DNA of 64,000 bases from Xanthomonas vasicola (GCF_000772705.2 NZ_JSBW02000086.1:1-64000); one strand, 5' to 3'. Shown: positions 1 through 9,511, counted from the stretch's first letter. Made by a program: numbers and translations. Notes: a model not told the origin generated them from the letters alone.

Positions 1-400
1 GGACAGCGGCTATACGGGGCTTGAGAAGCGCGATGAGATGAAGGGCAAGCGCAAGTTGCGCTACCTGATCGCGGAGAAGCGCTCGAAGCTGAAGCAGATC
101 AAGAACAAGCGCGAACTGAAGTTGGCCAAGCGCTGGGAGCACACCAAGGCCAGCCTGCGTGCGAAGGTGGAACACCCGTTTCGGGTGATCAAGCGTCAGT
201 TTGGTTACGTCAAGGTGCGCTATCGCGGTTTGGCGAAGAACACCGCACAGGTGCTGACGCTGTTTGCACTGTCGAATCTGTGGCTGACGCGCAAAGCGTT
301 AATGCCTGCTGCGGGGAAGCTGTGCCTGTAACCCAGGCAACACCCCGCAAACGGCCGAAACCGGCAAAAAATCGGCGATTTGAGCGCCCTCAGCGCGGCG
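1..400 (+). mobile_element. 3' end of an IS5-family insertion sequence
   Basis: The window opens inside an insertion sequence. Its transposase runs off the left edge and stops at 331; the next 60-70 bases are non-coding and should hold the right terminal repeat. The exact end cannot be set without the other terminus. The downstream gene has no plausible N-terminus of its own, so the IS probably inserted into it. Confidence 0.6.
2..331 (+). CDS. IS5-family transposase, C-terminal part (5' end outside the window)
   Basis: This is the C-terminal third of a DDE transposase that catalyses cut-and-paste movement of the element. The frame is open from base 2, so the methionine at 38 is internal. 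The segment is strongly basic (many Lys and Arg). It carries the IS5-type block VEHPFRVIKRQFGYVKVRYR with the catalytic Glu, followed by LTLFALSNLW near the end, both typical of IS5 transposases. About 110 residues are visible. Xanthomonas genomes carry many copies of such elements. Family assignment is firm; the exact IS name is not determined. Confidence 0.85.
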   Translation, partial: DSGYTGLEKRDEMKGKRKLRYLIAEKRSKLKQIKNKRELKLAKRWEHTKASLRAKVEHPFRVIKRQFGYVKVRYRGLAKNTAQVLTLFALSNLWLTRKALMPAAGKLCL

Positions 401-401
401 G

Positions 402-1508
402 ATGCGGTTGCTTCGTTTTCCGGTCGCGTTGATCAGACCATCCTTAAGAACGTGGTTGGGTTCATACCTCGGCATTTTGATATTTTTGCTGCCGGGTTTG
501 CTTTGGTGCCGGCGTGCGGAAGGCTATCTTCGTGACGATTTGGTGCGTGACAGCGCATTTGCCGGATGTGCGATGGCGGCATTATTTTGCACCGCCAATG
601 TTGTCCCTGAGCCACTGCTGCGACAGATTTTGATGGTGTCGCTTATTGGGCCAGCAATCGTCCTGACGCTCCGTCATGGCTGGCGGGGAGCCGCGGTTGG
701 CGCCTTGCTGGCAAACCTAATTGCAGCGTTGTCTAGGTCGAAGTACGGAATCGCCGCATATGACTCCGAATTGTTCAGTGTTCAGCTACTGATTGCAGTG
801 ATTGCGACGGGACTCTTTGTCCTCGGTTCACGGTTGGCCTTTGCATACACGCAGGCAGGGAACCAGGAGCAGGCACAACTGGAAGCTTTGCAGTTTGCTC
901 AGGCGGGCTATCTGGCTGCAGAGCGCACCCTTCGCAATCGCGTGGTGGATTATTCTGATATAAACGTTCATATAAATCGGTTGCGCAAGGATTGTGTTGC
1001 GCAGCTGCGTGAGCGTGGGCATCACGCCGCAGCCATGGAAATGACTAGGGCAGGAGTCATTGAGTCCCGACTGCTGCATGAATATGTCGCGGGGTTATAT
1101 CCGCTAGAAATCGAGACGCATGGCGTGTATCAGGCGCTGCGCTCACCCGTACTGGCGAGGTTCTATAACACTGAGATCCATCACGCGCTGCGTGGTCATT
1201 GTGGCGATCTATCACTTGGCTTGCAGCTGGCCGCGTATAGGTGCGCGCTCAACGCGTTCGAAATGCTTCCACAAGCTGAGCGGCACCTTGTGCAAGCTCG
1301 CACATGGAAAAGTGGGGGTTCACAGGGCGTTGTTATCAGGATCTTCGCTGATAGTTTATTGCTGGATATAGTGCAGCGCGACACAACTGAAGCGAGTGCC
1401 GAATTGCGGACGCGACTAAAAGCGCATGGCGGTATGTTTCGCCGCCGCCATACGCGAACCCTCAGTCTGCTACTCGCCGAGCCAGTCTCGATCACTTCGT
1501 CCGTGTGA
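402..1508 (+). CDS. MASE1-like membrane sensor protein, probably 5'-truncated by the adjacent IS
   Basis: The product has 368 residues as drawn. Residues 1-160 hold four or five hydrophobic segments, including one ending in RHGWRGAAVGALLANLIAA, which resembles the last helices of a MASE1 sensory domain. A soluble part of about 200 residues follows, beginning with a likely coiled coil (residues 155-215). It looks like a degenerate signalling output; I see no HATPase, GGDEF or EAL motif. A MASE1 domain normally has about eight helices and the frame stays open upstream toward the IS, so the N-terminus is probably missing. Codon use is AT-richer than in the neighbours. The 3' end overlaps the convergent gene by 17 bases. 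Confidence 0.55.
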   Translation: MRLLRFPVALIRPSLRTWLGSYLGILIFLLPGLLWCRRAEGYLRDDLVRDSAFAGCAMAALFCTANVVPEPLLRQILMVSLIGPAIVLTLRHGWRGAAVGALLANLIAALSRSKYGIAAYDSELFSVQLLIAVIATGLFVLGSRLAFAYTQAGNQEQAQLEALQFAQAGYLAAERTLRNRVVDYSDINVHINRLRKDCVAQLRERGHHAAAMEMTRAGVIESRLLHEYVAGLYPLEIETHGVYQALRSPVLARFYNTEIHHALRGHCGDLSLGLQLAAYRCALNAFEMLPQAERHLVQARTWKSGGSQGVVIRIFADSLLLDIVQRDTTEASAELRTRLKAHGGMFRRRHTRTLSLLLAEPVSITSSV

Positions 1509-1926
1509 CAATCCAGCGCTCTCCAGCGGTGCCCGGGATGAGATGCACCGTGAAATTGTCGGTCTGATAAACCAATTGTGCGAGCGTTGGGACCGTCAAT
1601 GTCGAAACCGTCACACGATTGACGTCCTTACCCATCGGCAGCACCCACAGAACTTCGCCTGCGCGACCAACCGCGCCACGCACTACGCCAGTTGCATCAT
1701 TAATCTGCAGATACAGCATGCCCTCGCGTTGAAATTCATAGATCCGCCATGTCGGATCTGCCGCAAGATTGGTTGCGTGGGGCACGGACTCGCCCAGGCC
1801 CGTGGCAGCCAGCGTGGTAACTGTTCCATCGCCTGGACAGCATGCACTTGCTGATCCGGTACCCGCCAGCATCGCGATGGCGACGGTACCTAGGGTCTCA
1901 AATGCCAGCTTCGCCTTCATGTCCAT
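1492..1926 (-). CDS. Hypothetical secreted protein
   Basis: This 144-residue protein has a Sec-type signal peptide (basic MDMKAK, hydrophobic core, cleavage near GSASA). The mature part of about 115 residues is beta-rich, with one Cys pair (ACC) right after the cleavage region. No family is recognised. It converges on the upstream sensor gene with a 17-base overlap. GC is lower than the window average. It is probably periplasmic or exported; its function is unknown. Confidence 0.5.
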   Translation of the reverse strand: MDMKAKLAFETLGTVAIAMLAGTGSASACCPGDGTVTTLAATGLGESVPHATNLAADPTWRIYEFQREGMLYLQINDATGVVRGAVGRAGEVLWVLPMGKDVNRVTVSTLTVPTLAQLVYQTDNFTVHLIPGTAGERWIVTRTK

Positions 1927-2659
1927 GACTTCGCCTTCTCCCGTTTATGGGAAACGTTCGCCTGCAATTCAGGCATGCCTACGGTACGTGTTTCTCTGTA
2001 GTTACGTTAGTGGCTAAGTCAAAATTCATTGCACTTGCCTTGTGTCAATGTGTTGACTCTTGAGTAGGTGTCAGCTCTCCTGAGTTCACTTTCATAACTT
2101 TTGCTGCCTTTTTATTTTTTTATATTGTGTGGAATGCCGAGGCTGACAGATTTCATCATAGACTGAAATCATTACTGTGCATGTTCTTGGTGCCACGGTT
2201 ATAGAGATTGGGAGGGCTGGGTTTTTACAGTCACAGAACTCTGTGGCAAGTAGCGGGTTATTCGAATAATGCGTGACCCGTCCGCGTAGAAGTTATTAGG
2301 TTTTCTATGTAAACGCACGACACTCGGCGAGTCGTCCGGGAAACGAACGGGTCATCGTCTGTGCGCAATCGACTTCGTCACAGTGATAAAGGCATTTAGG
2401 CGTGGCGTATGGCCGCGCCTTCCAATTTGGGGACGGGAAGATGAACGCAAGAGCGCAGGATAGGAGCGGCTGATCTGCCTTCCCTGAATTTATGTTACAG
2501 TATAACACATCTCCGCCGCCGTGTAGTCTGGCCCCCGTGTCATGCCTCCCCTTGTGTTGGATGTGCTGTCTTGAATCGCGCCGCGTTTTGTACTGCCGTC
2601 TGCCGCGGCGGGTCGATTGCTTGGGTGTCGATTGCTCCGGCTTTGAGGGGGAAGGCGTG
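1927..2659. other. AT-rich intergenic region, no gene seen
   Basis: The 730 bases between the secreted protein gene and the amidase hold no credible gene. AT content is unusually high around 2100-2140 (runs of T). Small palindromes are present: ATTTCA/TGAAAT arms near 2149-2168, CACAGA..CTGTG near 2232-2245, and a perfect 12-base palindrome TTATTCGAATAA at 2258-2269. They could be regulator sites or remnants of inserted DNA; no factor can be named. Confidence 0.5.
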
Positions 2660-3834
2660 ATGAGGCGCCGCCACCTAGTACTGGGCGGGGCTGCTGCATT
2701 GATGCTTTCGCCGGCGTTGGGGCCTGCACAAGGACTTCCAGTCTTGCGGGGATGCAGCGTGCAGCAGCAGGGCGAATCGCTGCGCCTGCGGCTGGAGCTG
2801 GGCGCGCAGATGGCCTATCGCAGCTTTAACCTGTCCAATCCCGAGCGCTTGGTCATCGATCTCTCCGGCGTTTCGTTGCAGTCGCCGCGCATGGATCCGG
2901 TGCCCGCGGGTGCTGCGGTGACGCGCATACGCAGTGAGCTACATCTGGATGGGCTACGCGTGGTGCTGGATCTGCAGCAGCCATGTTCAACCAATCTGCG
3001 TTGGGAAGGCGGTGCGCTGGTGCTGGAGCTTGCCGCCATGCCCGGCAGCGTGGCGCTGTCCGCGAGTGGCGGTGCTGCAGCGGCAGCGCCGAGGGGGCAG
3101 GCGGAGCCATCGGAGCCGACCCGCTCGCGCCTGCAGCCCTATGTGGTCACCATCGACGCCGCCACGGCGGCAAGGATCCGGGCGCGGTCAGTGCCGATGC
3201 GCGTTACGAAAAACATGTGGCCATGGCAGTAGCTAAGCGGCTACATCAGCGCTTGGCGGCCGATGCGCGCTATTGGCCCACCATGATCCGCAGCGATGAC
3301 GGCTTCGTGCCGCTGCACGAGCGCGTGTTGATCGCGCATCGCCACAGCGCGGATCTGTTCGTCTCCATCCATGCCGATGCCGCGCCAACGCGCGAAGCGC
3401 GCGGCGCATCGGTGTTTGCGCTATCGCAGACTGGCACGAGCTCTGCACTTGCCCGCTGGATTGCCGATAGCGAAAACGCTGCCGACGACATGGGCGACAC
3501 CGCGCGCCTGCTTCGGGTGCCGAGCAACCCGGTGTTGTCGCAGGTGCTGGCCGACTTGTCGCTAAGCGGCACCATCGCCAGCGGCCTGGCCTTCGGTACG
3601 TTGATGCTGGAGCGCCTGCAGCAGGTGACGCATCTGCATCAAAACCAGGTCGGGCAGGCAGGTTTTGCGGTGCTGAAGTCGCCGGATATCCCATCGCTGC
3701 TGGTGGAAACCGGCTTCATGAGCAATCGCGACGATTGCCAGCGTTTGTGTGGCGATACGCATCAGGACGAACTCGCACATACGCTGCACGCGGGAATCGA
3801 CGACTACTTCGCTGCGTTTCCCGGTCGCTCCTGA
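2660..3834 (+). pseudogene. amiC: N-acetylmuramoyl-L-alanine amidase (AmiC type), frameshifted
   Basis: AmiA/B/C enzymes cleave the stem peptide from MurNAc to split daughter cells. The first frame starts at ATG 2660 (GTG 2657 is also possible) with a twin-arginine-like signal, MRRRHLVLGGAAALML, then an AMIN domain (about residues 25-125), and reaches PYVVTIDA. The second frame carries HGGKDPGA, YEKHVAMAVAKRL, SIHADA and the catalytic LVETGFMSN, ending at 3834. Joining them needs one extra G at about 3160-3161, which restores the zinc-binding motif DAGHGGKDPGA. As read, translation of the first frame ends at 3232 without a catalytic domain. Everything downstream looks intact, so the change is recent or a sequencing error. 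Xanthomonads usually have another amiC-like gene elsewhere, which could make the loss tolerable (family knowledge). Confidence 0.8.
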
Positions 3835-3871
3835 GGCGCGATCATCTTTTTTATTCTCCAACGAGTGCCTG

Positions 3872-4780
3872 ATGTCCGCCACGCTTCCCGATGTTGCTGT
3901 GACTGAACCATCCACGCTGAGCGCGCCCTTGCGGTGGGTCGGCATGCAGGACATCGCGATTCCCGTGCATCTGGACACTGATGGTGGCGACCTTGCCGCC
4001 CGCGCCAGTGTGCAGGTCGATCTGCCCCGTGTCGAGCTCAAAGGCATCCACATGTCGCGGCTGTATCGCCTGCTGGATCTGCATCTGCAGCAGCCCTTGT
4101 CGCCGGCAATGTTGTCGCAGCTGCTGCAGGCACTGGTCGAAAGTCATAGTGATTGCGCAAGCCGCGCGGCACGGCTGACGCTCAGCTTCGAAGTGATGCT
4201 GCGCGTGCCGGCATTGCGCAGCGAGGGACTAAGCGGCTGGCGTGCCTATCCGGTGCACATCGCCGCGCAGTGCAGGGCGGGGCGCGCCACGATCCAGCTA
4301 CAAGTCGAGGTGCTGTACGCGTCCACCTGCCCCTGTTCGGCGGCGTTGTCGCGGCAGTTGCTGCGCGATGCGTTCGTGCAGCAGTACGCCGGGCGCGATG
4401 CGCTGCCGCTGCAAGAGGTTGCGCAGTGGCTGCAGGATCGCGGTTCTTTCGCCACCCCGCACAGCCAGCGCAGCGTGGCGCAGGTGCGTGTAGATCTGCC
4501 CGTGGATGCGCAGGGCTTCGCAATCCAGCAACTGATCGGTCTATGCGAGCAGGCGTTGGCGACGCCGGTGCAGGCCGCGGTGCGGCGGCCCGACGAACAG
4601 GCATTTGCGCGCTTGAACGGCGCGAACCTCATGTATGTGGAAGACGCAGCGCGACGCCTGCGCCAGGTGCTGGTCGAGCACTATGCGAGGTTTCATGTGG
4701 CGGTACGTCATCTGGAAAGCCTGCATGCCCATGACGCTGTTGCCGAATCCGGCAGCGATGACGAGACGCCTTCCCAATAG
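3872..4780 (+). CDS. folE2: GTP cyclohydrolase FolE2 (type IB)
   Basis: The product is the 302-residue GTP cyclohydrolase IB, which converts GTP to 7,8-dihydroneopterin triphosphate, the first step of folate synthesis, using a metal less strictly zinc than FolE. Family marks seen: GIHMSR at residues 59-64, STCPCS with the active-site cysteine at residues 151-156, and FATPHSQRS near residue 193. The start at ATG 3872 gives the usual family length; an upstream in-frame ATG at 3749 lies inside the amidase and is unlikely. It begins 37 bases after the amidase stop, so the two may be co-transcribed. Confidence 0.93.
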   Translation: MSATLPDVAVTEPSTLSAPLRWVGMQDIAIPVHLDTDGGDLAARASVQVDLPRVELKGIHMSRLYRLLDLHLQQPLSPAMLSQLLQALVESHSDCASRAARLTLSFEVMLRVPALRSEGLSGWRAYPVHIAAQCRAGRATIQLQVEVLYASTCPCSAALSRQLLRDAFVQQYAGRDALPLQEVAQWLQDRGSFATPHSQRSVAQVRVDLPVDAQGFAIQQLIGLCEQALATPVQAAVRRPDEQAFARLNGANLMYVEDAARRLRQVLVEHYARFHVAVRHLESLHAHDAVAESGSDDETPSQ

Positions 4781-5236
4781 CGGTGTAAGCAGGCGTCAGG
4801 TACTGCAAATTGCCAAGGCGGCCACTGCGAATGGCACACAACCAGGCAGGTCGGCTGTCTCAACGAAGAAGGGCAAACGCGGCCTGCGTGGCATGTTGCT
4901 ATCAGACCCGTCTGTTTTCTTCGTGCTGATGTGGCTGATCTAACCGATGCAACGGCGATCGATACGTCGTCTAACCCTCAGCGCGCGATGCGCCCGAAAG
5001 ATGCACGCGCATTAGCTGCGGCGTGTTGGGTCGGGGCCTCATCTCATCCCGACAAGCACTGCCACATGGCGCGCATTCGATGCAATCCACCTGTCGATAC
5101 GGGCCGGCAACCAGCCTCGACCACTTCGTCGGCCGAGCGGTCATGCTCAGACCACGGTATGCGGCGGAGATCGTCGCGGCCTGCAGCACGGCAGTGCAGT
5201 CCAGCACACTTGCCAACACCTGCGCCACAACGCAAA
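4781..5236. other. Intergenic region, nothing recognised
   Basis: About 450 bases separate folE2 from the tRNA terminator. Frames in both strands are short and lack family signals. No repeat or RNA gene was recognised. Confidence 0.5.
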
Positions 5237-5255
5237 AGCCCCGCAATGCGGGGCT
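5237..5255 (-). terminator. Rho-independent terminator of tRNA-Glu
   Basis: Arms AGCCCCGC and GCGGGGCT enclose a three-base loop. On the minus strand the hairpin is followed by TTTT (5234-5237 complement). It lies 28 bases beyond the 3' end of the tRNA. Confidence 0.8.
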
Positions 5256-5282
5256 CTGGCGTTTCTACAGCGAGACGAGAGG

Positions 5283-5357
5283 TGGTGCTCCCTAGGGGGC
5301 TCGAACCCCTGTTTTAGCCTTGAGAGGGCCACGTCCTAACCATTAGACGAAGGGAGC
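5283..5357 (-). tRNA. tRNA-Glu (anticodon CUC)
   Basis: The 75-base gene, CCA included, folds as a full cloverleaf. The acceptor stem is GCTCCCT/AGGGAGC, the D arm GTCT..GGAC, the anticodon stem TGGCC/GGCTA with loop CTCTCAA (anticodon CTC), and the T arm contains GGTTCGAGCC. The genomic ACCA end is present. It is transcribed alone, with its own terminator, divergently from pcnB. Confidence 0.95.
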
Positions 5358-5361
5358 GCTT

Positions 5362-5390
5362 TTGTCACGTCTTGTGCAGCGCGCTAGTAT
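5362..5390 (+). promoter_or_regulatory. Sigma-70 promoter of pcnB
   Basis: A -35 box TTGTCA (5362-5367) and a -10 box TAGTAT (5385-5390) are separated by exactly 17 bases. Transcription would start near 5397, about ten bases before the pcnB start codon. Confidence 0.6.
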
Positions 5391-5406
5391 AGTGAGGTAA
5401 TAGCCG

Positions 5407-6774
5407 TTGGGCAATCCTGCAACACAAGACGGAAGCGCCATCATCGAACCCTCAGTTACATCTCCGTTCACGCTGCGCGTCATCCCACGCGATCAGCACA
5501 CCATCTCGCGCAAGGACATCAGCCCCAATGCGCTGCGCGTGCTTTACCGCCTGCGCGAATCGGGCTTCGGTGCTTATCTGGTCGGCGGTGCGGTCCGCGA
5601 TCTGCTGGTCGGCCACCACCCCAAGGATTTCGACGTTGCCACCAGTGCCACGCCGGAAGAGGTCAAGGCGCTGTTCCGCAACTGCCGCCTGATCGGCCGC
5701 CGTTTTCGGCTGGCGCACGTGGTGTTCGGCCGCGAAATCATCGAAGTGGCCACCTTTCGCGCCAATAGCGACGATGGCAGCGGCGACCGCGAACTCGATA
5801 ACGGCCGACTGGTGCGGGACAACGTTTACGGCACCATCGAAGACGACGCGATCCGCCGCGACTTCACTTGCAACGCCCTGTACTACGCCATCGAAGATTT
5901 CTCGGTACGCGACTACTGCGGCGGCTTCGAAGATGTGCAGGCGCGCCTGATGAAGTTGATCGGCGACCCGGAGCTGCGCTACCAGGAAGACCCGGTGCGC
6001 ATGCTGCGCGCGGTGCGCCTGGCGGCCAAGTTGGACTTCGAGATCGAAGCCGGCACCGCCGAGCCGATTCCGCGTCTGGCCGGGCTGTTGTCCGAAGCCG
6101 CGCCCGCGCGACTGTTCGAAGAAATTCTCAAGCTGTTCCTTTCCGGGCATGGCGTGGCCAGCTTCGAAGGCTTGGAGCGTTATGGCCTGTTCGGCGCGCT
6201 GTTTCCCGAAAGCGCGGCAGCATTGAAATCTAACCGCAGCGGCGCGTTACGCGCCATGGTGCTGGAAGGCCTGCGCAACACCGATGCACGCGTGGCCAAC
6301 GACGAACCAGTGTCGCCAGCATTCCTGTTTGCGTTGCTGCTGTGGCCGGCGTTCTGCCGCACCTTGATGGGGCTGCAGGCGCAAGGCGTGCAACCGGAAG
6401 ATGCGCAGCGCCGCGCGGCCGACCGCGTGACCTTGCATCAGCTGGAGCGCGTGGCGTTGCCACGCCGCTTCTCGCTGCCGATGCAGGAAATCTGGCTGAT
6501 GCAGACGCGCTTCTCGTCGCGTCAGCGCAAGCGGGTGTTCCGCACCTTGTCGCATCCGCGCTTCCGCGCGGCGTTCGATTTCCTGGTGCTGCGCCAGTTC
6601 GCTTCGCCTGATCACGCCGCCGATGTGGAGTTCTGGCGTGAGGCGCAAAAGTCGTCCGGCCAGGAGCTGGTGGATGCGATCGAATCGGCGCAGGTCGACC
6701 TGGAAGGCGAGGAGGGCGCACCGCGCAAGCGCCGCCGCCGCCGCCGCCGCACCGGCGCGCCTGCAGGCGAGTAA
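5407..6774 (+). CDS. pcnB: Poly(A) polymerase I
   Basis: PcnB adds 3' poly(A) tails that mark RNAs for degradation. The product has 455 residues. The class II nucleotidyltransferase head shows the LVGGAVRDLL motif and the metal-binding DFD in KDFDVAT, then RRDFTCNALYY and the RNA-binding motif EDPVRMLRAVRLAAKL. The C-terminus ends in a run of arginines (KRRRRRRRR), the basic RNA-binding tail of PcnB that tRNA nucleotidyltransferases lack. The likely start is TTG 5407, just after a good promoter; the N-terminus before SPFTLRVIPRD is poorly conserved, so a later start is possible. folK follows after three bases. Confidence 0.93.
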   Translation: MGNPATQDGSAIIEPSVTSPFTLRVIPRDQHTISRKDISPNALRVLYRLRESGFGAYLVGGAVRDLLVGHHPKDFDVATSATPEEVKALFRNCRLIGRRFRLAHVVFGREIIEVATFRANSDDGSGDRELDNGRLVRDNVYGTIEDDAIRRDFTCNALYYAIEDFSVRDYCGGFEDVQARLMKLIGDPELRYQEDPVRMLRAVRLAAKLDFEIEAGTAEPIPRLAGLLSEAAPARLFEEILKLFLSGHGVASFEGLERYGLFGALFPESAAALKSNRSGALRAMVLEGLRNTDARVANDEPVSPAFLFALLLWPAFCRTLMGLQAQGVQPEDAQRRAADRVTLHQLERVALPRRFSLPMQEIWLMQTRFSSRQRKRVFRTLSHPRFRAAFDFLVLRQFASPDHAADVEFWREAQKSSGQELVDAIESAQVDLEGEEGAPRKRRRRRRRTGAPAGE

Positions 6775-6777
6775 GGC

Positions 6778-7263
6778 ATGCAGACCGCCTTTGTCGGCCT
6801 TGGTGCCAACCTGGGCCCGGCCGAGGCCAGCGTGCGCGCGGCCATCACCGCGCTCGGCGCGGTGCCGCAGACCACACTGATCGCCGCCTCGCGCTTATAC
6901 CGCACGCCGGCCTGGGGCCGCGAAGATCAACCCGATTTCATCAATGCCGTGGCGCAGCTGCGCACCGGCCTCGCGCCGCTGCCGCTGCTGGAGGCCTTGC
7001 TCGGCATCGAACAGTCATTCGGCCGCGAGCGTCGCGCCGGCGAGCGCTGGGGCCCGCGCACGCTGGATCTGGACCTGCTGCTGTACGCCGAGCAGGTGAT
7101 TGATCTGCCGCAATTGCAGGTACCGCATCCGCATCTGCAGGCGCGTGCCTTCGCACTGCTGCCGCTGTCCGAGCTGGCGCCGGAGGCAATCATCCCAGGC
7201 CATGGAACAGTGCGGCACGCCCTGCAAACCATCGATACCTGCGGGCTGGAGCCGATTGGGTAG
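6778..7263 (+). CDS. folK: 2-amino-4-hydroxy-6-hydroxymethyldihydropteridine pyrophosphokinase
   Basis: FolK transfers pyrophosphate from ATP to the pterin alcohol before dihydropteroate formation in folate synthesis. The 161-residue product has the family pattern: [10 protein letters not shown] at the start, [10 protein letters not shown], the substrate and metal region [12 protein letters not shown] (the two Asp bind Mg), and [19 protein letters not shown] near the end. It starts three bases after pcnB and is followed 35 bases later by panB, so it belongs to the pcnB-pgi gene cluster. Confidence 0.95.
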   Translation: MQTAFVGLGANLGPAEASVRAAITALGAVPQTTLIAASRLYRTPAWGREDQPDFINAVAQLRTGLAPLPLLEALLGIEQSFGRERRAGERWGPRTLDLDLLLYAEQVIDLPQLQVPHPHLQARAFALLPLSELAPEAIIPGHGTVRHALQTIDTCGLEPIG

Positions 7264-7298
7264 ATAATGGTCGGCTTATCACCCCACGTAATGACTTC

Positions 7299-8114
7299 AT
7301 GAGCAGCCACGCCGATAGCAAGCCCTGGACCGTGCCCGCCTTGGCGCAGGCCAAGCGCGAGGGTCGAAAACTGGTCATGTTGACCGCGTACGACGCCAGC
7401 TTCGCGCGCACCTTCGATGTCAATGGCGTGGACCTGATCCTGGTCGGCGACTCGCTCGGCATGGTGGTGCAGGGGCACGAGTCGACCTTGCCGGTGACCA
7501 CAGCCGACATGGTCTACCACACCGCCGCGGTGGCCCGTGCGCTCGATCGCGCGTTGCTAGTGGCCGACCTGTCGTTCCAGGCCGACGCCACCCCCGAGCG
7601 TGCATTGGATGCCGCCACCCAGCTGCTGCAGGCCGGCGCAGAGATGGTCAAGATCGAAGGCGCCGGGCACAAGCTCGAGGTCATTCGTTACCTGGTCGAG
7701 CGTGAGATTCCGGTCTGCTCCCATTTGGGGCTAACCCCACAATCGGTGCTGCGTTTCGGCGGCTACAAGGTACAGGGCCGGGGCGAAGCCGGCGAGCAGT
7801 TGCGCCGTGATGCGCAGGCAGTGGTCGATGCCGGCGCCAGTCTGGTGGTGCTGGAATGCGTGCCGACGCCGATTGCCGCGCAGATCAGCGCCGAACTCAG
7901 CGTGCCCACCATCGGCATCGGCGCCGGCCCCGGCTGCGACGGCCAGGTGCTGGTGATGCACGACATGCTGGGCCTGGACAGCGGCCATCGCCGGCCGAAG
8001 TTCGTCAAGGATTTTCTCGCCGAAGGCGGCTCGGTCGCCGGCGCGGTGCGTGCCTACGCGCAGGCCGTGCGCGACGGCAGCTTCCCCGATGCAGAGCACG
8101 CGTACGCCGCATGA
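7299..8114 (+). CDS. panB: 3-methyl-2-oxobutanoate hydroxymethyltransferase
   Basis: PanB makes ketopantoate from 2-oxoisovalerate and methylene-tetrahydrofolate, the first committed step to pantothenate and CoA. The 271-residue TIM-barrel protein shows [11 protein letters not shown], the metal-site region [28 protein letters not shown] and [15 protein letters not shown]. Length fits the family. Its stop overlaps the panC start in an ATGA, which suggests translational coupling. Confidence 0.96.
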   Translation: MSSHADSKPWTVPALAQAKREGRKLVMLTAYDASFARTFDVNGVDLILVGDSLGMVVQGHESTLPVTTADMVYHTAAVARALDRALLVADLSFQADATPERALDAATQLLQAGAEMVKIEGAGHKLEVIRYLVEREIPVCSHLGLTPQSVLRFGGYKVQGRGEAGEQLRRDAQAVVDAGASLVVLECVPTPIAAQISAELSVPTIGIGAGPGCDGQVLVMHDMLGLDSGHRRPKFVKDFLAEGGSVAGAVRAYAQAVRDGSFPDAEHAYAA

Positions 8115-8953
8115 TCCAGACACTCACCGATCTTTCCGCGCTGCGTGCCCTGGTCAATGGCTGGAAGCGCGAGGGCCTGCGTGTGGCGCTGGTGCCCACC
8201 ATGGGCAACTTGCACGCCGGGCATTATTCGCTGGTGATGCTGGCGCGCCAGTACGCCGACCGCGTGGTCTCCAGCGTGTTCGTCAACCCGACCCAGTTCG
8301 GGCCGAATGAAGATTTCGCGCGCTACCCGCGCACGCCCGAGGCCGATCGGCGTGGCCTGGAAGATGCCGGCTGCGATGCACTGTGGTTGCCGGACGTGGG
8401 CACCATGTATCCGCTCGGCACCGCACTGGCCACACCGATCCACGCGCCCGGCGTCAGCGATGTGCTGGAAGGTGAATGCCGGCCGGGGCATTTCGATGGC
8501 GTGTGCACCGTGGTGGCACGGTTGTTCAACCAGGTGCAGCCAGACGTGGCCGCCTTCGGCAAGAAGGATTACCAACAGTTGGCGGTGATCCGGCAGATGG
8601 TGGCCGACCTGGCGTTTCCGATCGAGATCCTGGGCGGCAGCATCGTGCGCGAGGCCGATGGTCTGGCGATGAGCTCGCGCAACCAGTATCTGTCGGCCGA
8701 AGAGCGCCCGACCTCGACCAAGATCCGCAAGGTGCTGCTGCAGATGCGCGACAGCTACGCCGCCGGTACACCGCGCGCGCAAGTGGAAGACGCCGCCAGC
8801 CACGCGCTGGAGCAAGCCGGCTTCCGGGTCGATTACGCGGTTGTGCGTTTGCCCGACTTGAGCGAGCCGGGCGACAGCCACACCGGTGCGCGCGTGGCCT
8901 TGATCGCGGCCCGCCTGGGCAACACGCGTTTGATCGACAACCTGGAATTCTGA
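8111..8953 (+). CDS. panC: Pantothenate synthetase
   Basis: PanC condenses pantoate and beta-alanine with ATP hydrolysis. The 280-residue product has the nucleotidyl-transferase signature [32 protein letters not shown], the GKKDYQQL segment and the flexible-loop motif MSSRNQYLS. It starts in the ATGA overlap with panB. The gap of 177 bases to panD holds a possible internal promoter. Confidence 0.96.
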   Translation: MIQTLTDLSALRALVNGWKREGLRVALVPTMGNLHAGHYSLVMLARQYADRVVSSVFVNPTQFGPNEDFARYPRTPEADRRGLEDAGCDALWLPDVGTMYPLGTALATPIHAPGVSDVLEGECRPGHFDGVCTVVARLFNQVQPDVAAFGKKDYQQLAVIRQMVADLAFPIEILGGSIVREADGLAMSSRNQYLSAEERPTSTKIRKVLLQMRDSYAAGTPRAQVEDAASHALEQAGFRVDYAVVRLPDLSEPGDSHTGARVALIAARLGNTRLIDNLEF

Positions 8954-9093
8954 GCAGGCTGACGCTGCGTGCGCAGCGCCTGAGCTCGGCTGGTAGCGCC
9001 AGCGCGCCAGTGCATGTGCGCCTTCGCGCAGCGCGCGCCTGAAGCCCTCACCACCGGCCGCGGCGCGAACCGGTGGGGACGAGCGCTTTCCGC

Positions 9094-9099
9094 TAAAAT
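9094..9099 (+). promoter_or_regulatory. Possible -10 box upstream of panD
   Basis: TAAAAT sits 31 bases before the panD start, in a short AT-richer stretch of the panC-panD gap. No clear -35 box was seen. It could supply panD and pgi separately from the upstream genes. Confidence 0.35.
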
Positions 9100-9130
9100 G
9101 CCGGCTTTCCTTTTGTCGTTGCCTGCGTCC

Positions 9131-9511
9131 ATGCATCTGTCCCTGCTGAAAGCCAAGATCCACCGCGCCACCGTCACCCACTCCGAGCTCAACTACGAAG
9201 GCTCGATCGCTATCGACGGCCTGCTGCTGGAAGCGACCGGCATCCGCGAATTCGAACAGGTCCATATCTGGGACGTCACCAACGGTGCGCGTTTCAGCAC
9301 CTATGCCATCCGCGCCGAAGACGGCAGCGGCATCATGTCGCTCAACGGCGGCGCTGCGCGTCATGTGCAGGTGGGCGATCTGATCATCGTGGCGGCATTC
9401 GCCAGCATGAGCGAAGACGAAGCCAAGACCTTTAAGCCCAATCTGGTATATGTGAACGCGCACAACGCGATCTCCCACACCAACCACAGCATCCCCACGC
9501 AGGCCGCATGA
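9131..9511 (+). CDS. panD: Aspartate 1-decarboxylase (pyruvoyl enzyme)
   Basis: PanD makes beta-alanine from aspartate for pantothenate. The 126-residue proenzyme cleaves itself between Gly24 and Ser25 (NYEGSIAID) to create the pyruvoyl group; both residues are present. The start [16 protein letters not shown] is the canonical N-terminus. The stop overlaps pgi in ATGA. With panB and panC this gives all visible pantothenate steps except ketopantoate reductase. Confidence 0.96.
   Translation: MHLSLLKAKIHRATVTHSELNYEGSIAIDGLLLEATGIREFEQVHIWDVTNGARFSTYAIRAEDGSGIMSLNGGAARHVQVGDLIIVAAFASMSEDEAKTFKPNLVYVNAHNAISHTNHSIPTQAA

Noticed and set aside
2983..3834. Independent gene for the amidase catalytic part
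   Set aside because: Its first 70 residues are out-of-frame noise; the catalytic motifs only make sense joined to the preceding AMIN-domain frame.
4931..5317. Frames of about 90-130 codons upstream of tRNA-Glu
   Set aside because: They run into the tRNA and its terminator, overlap each other in several frames and show no family signal.
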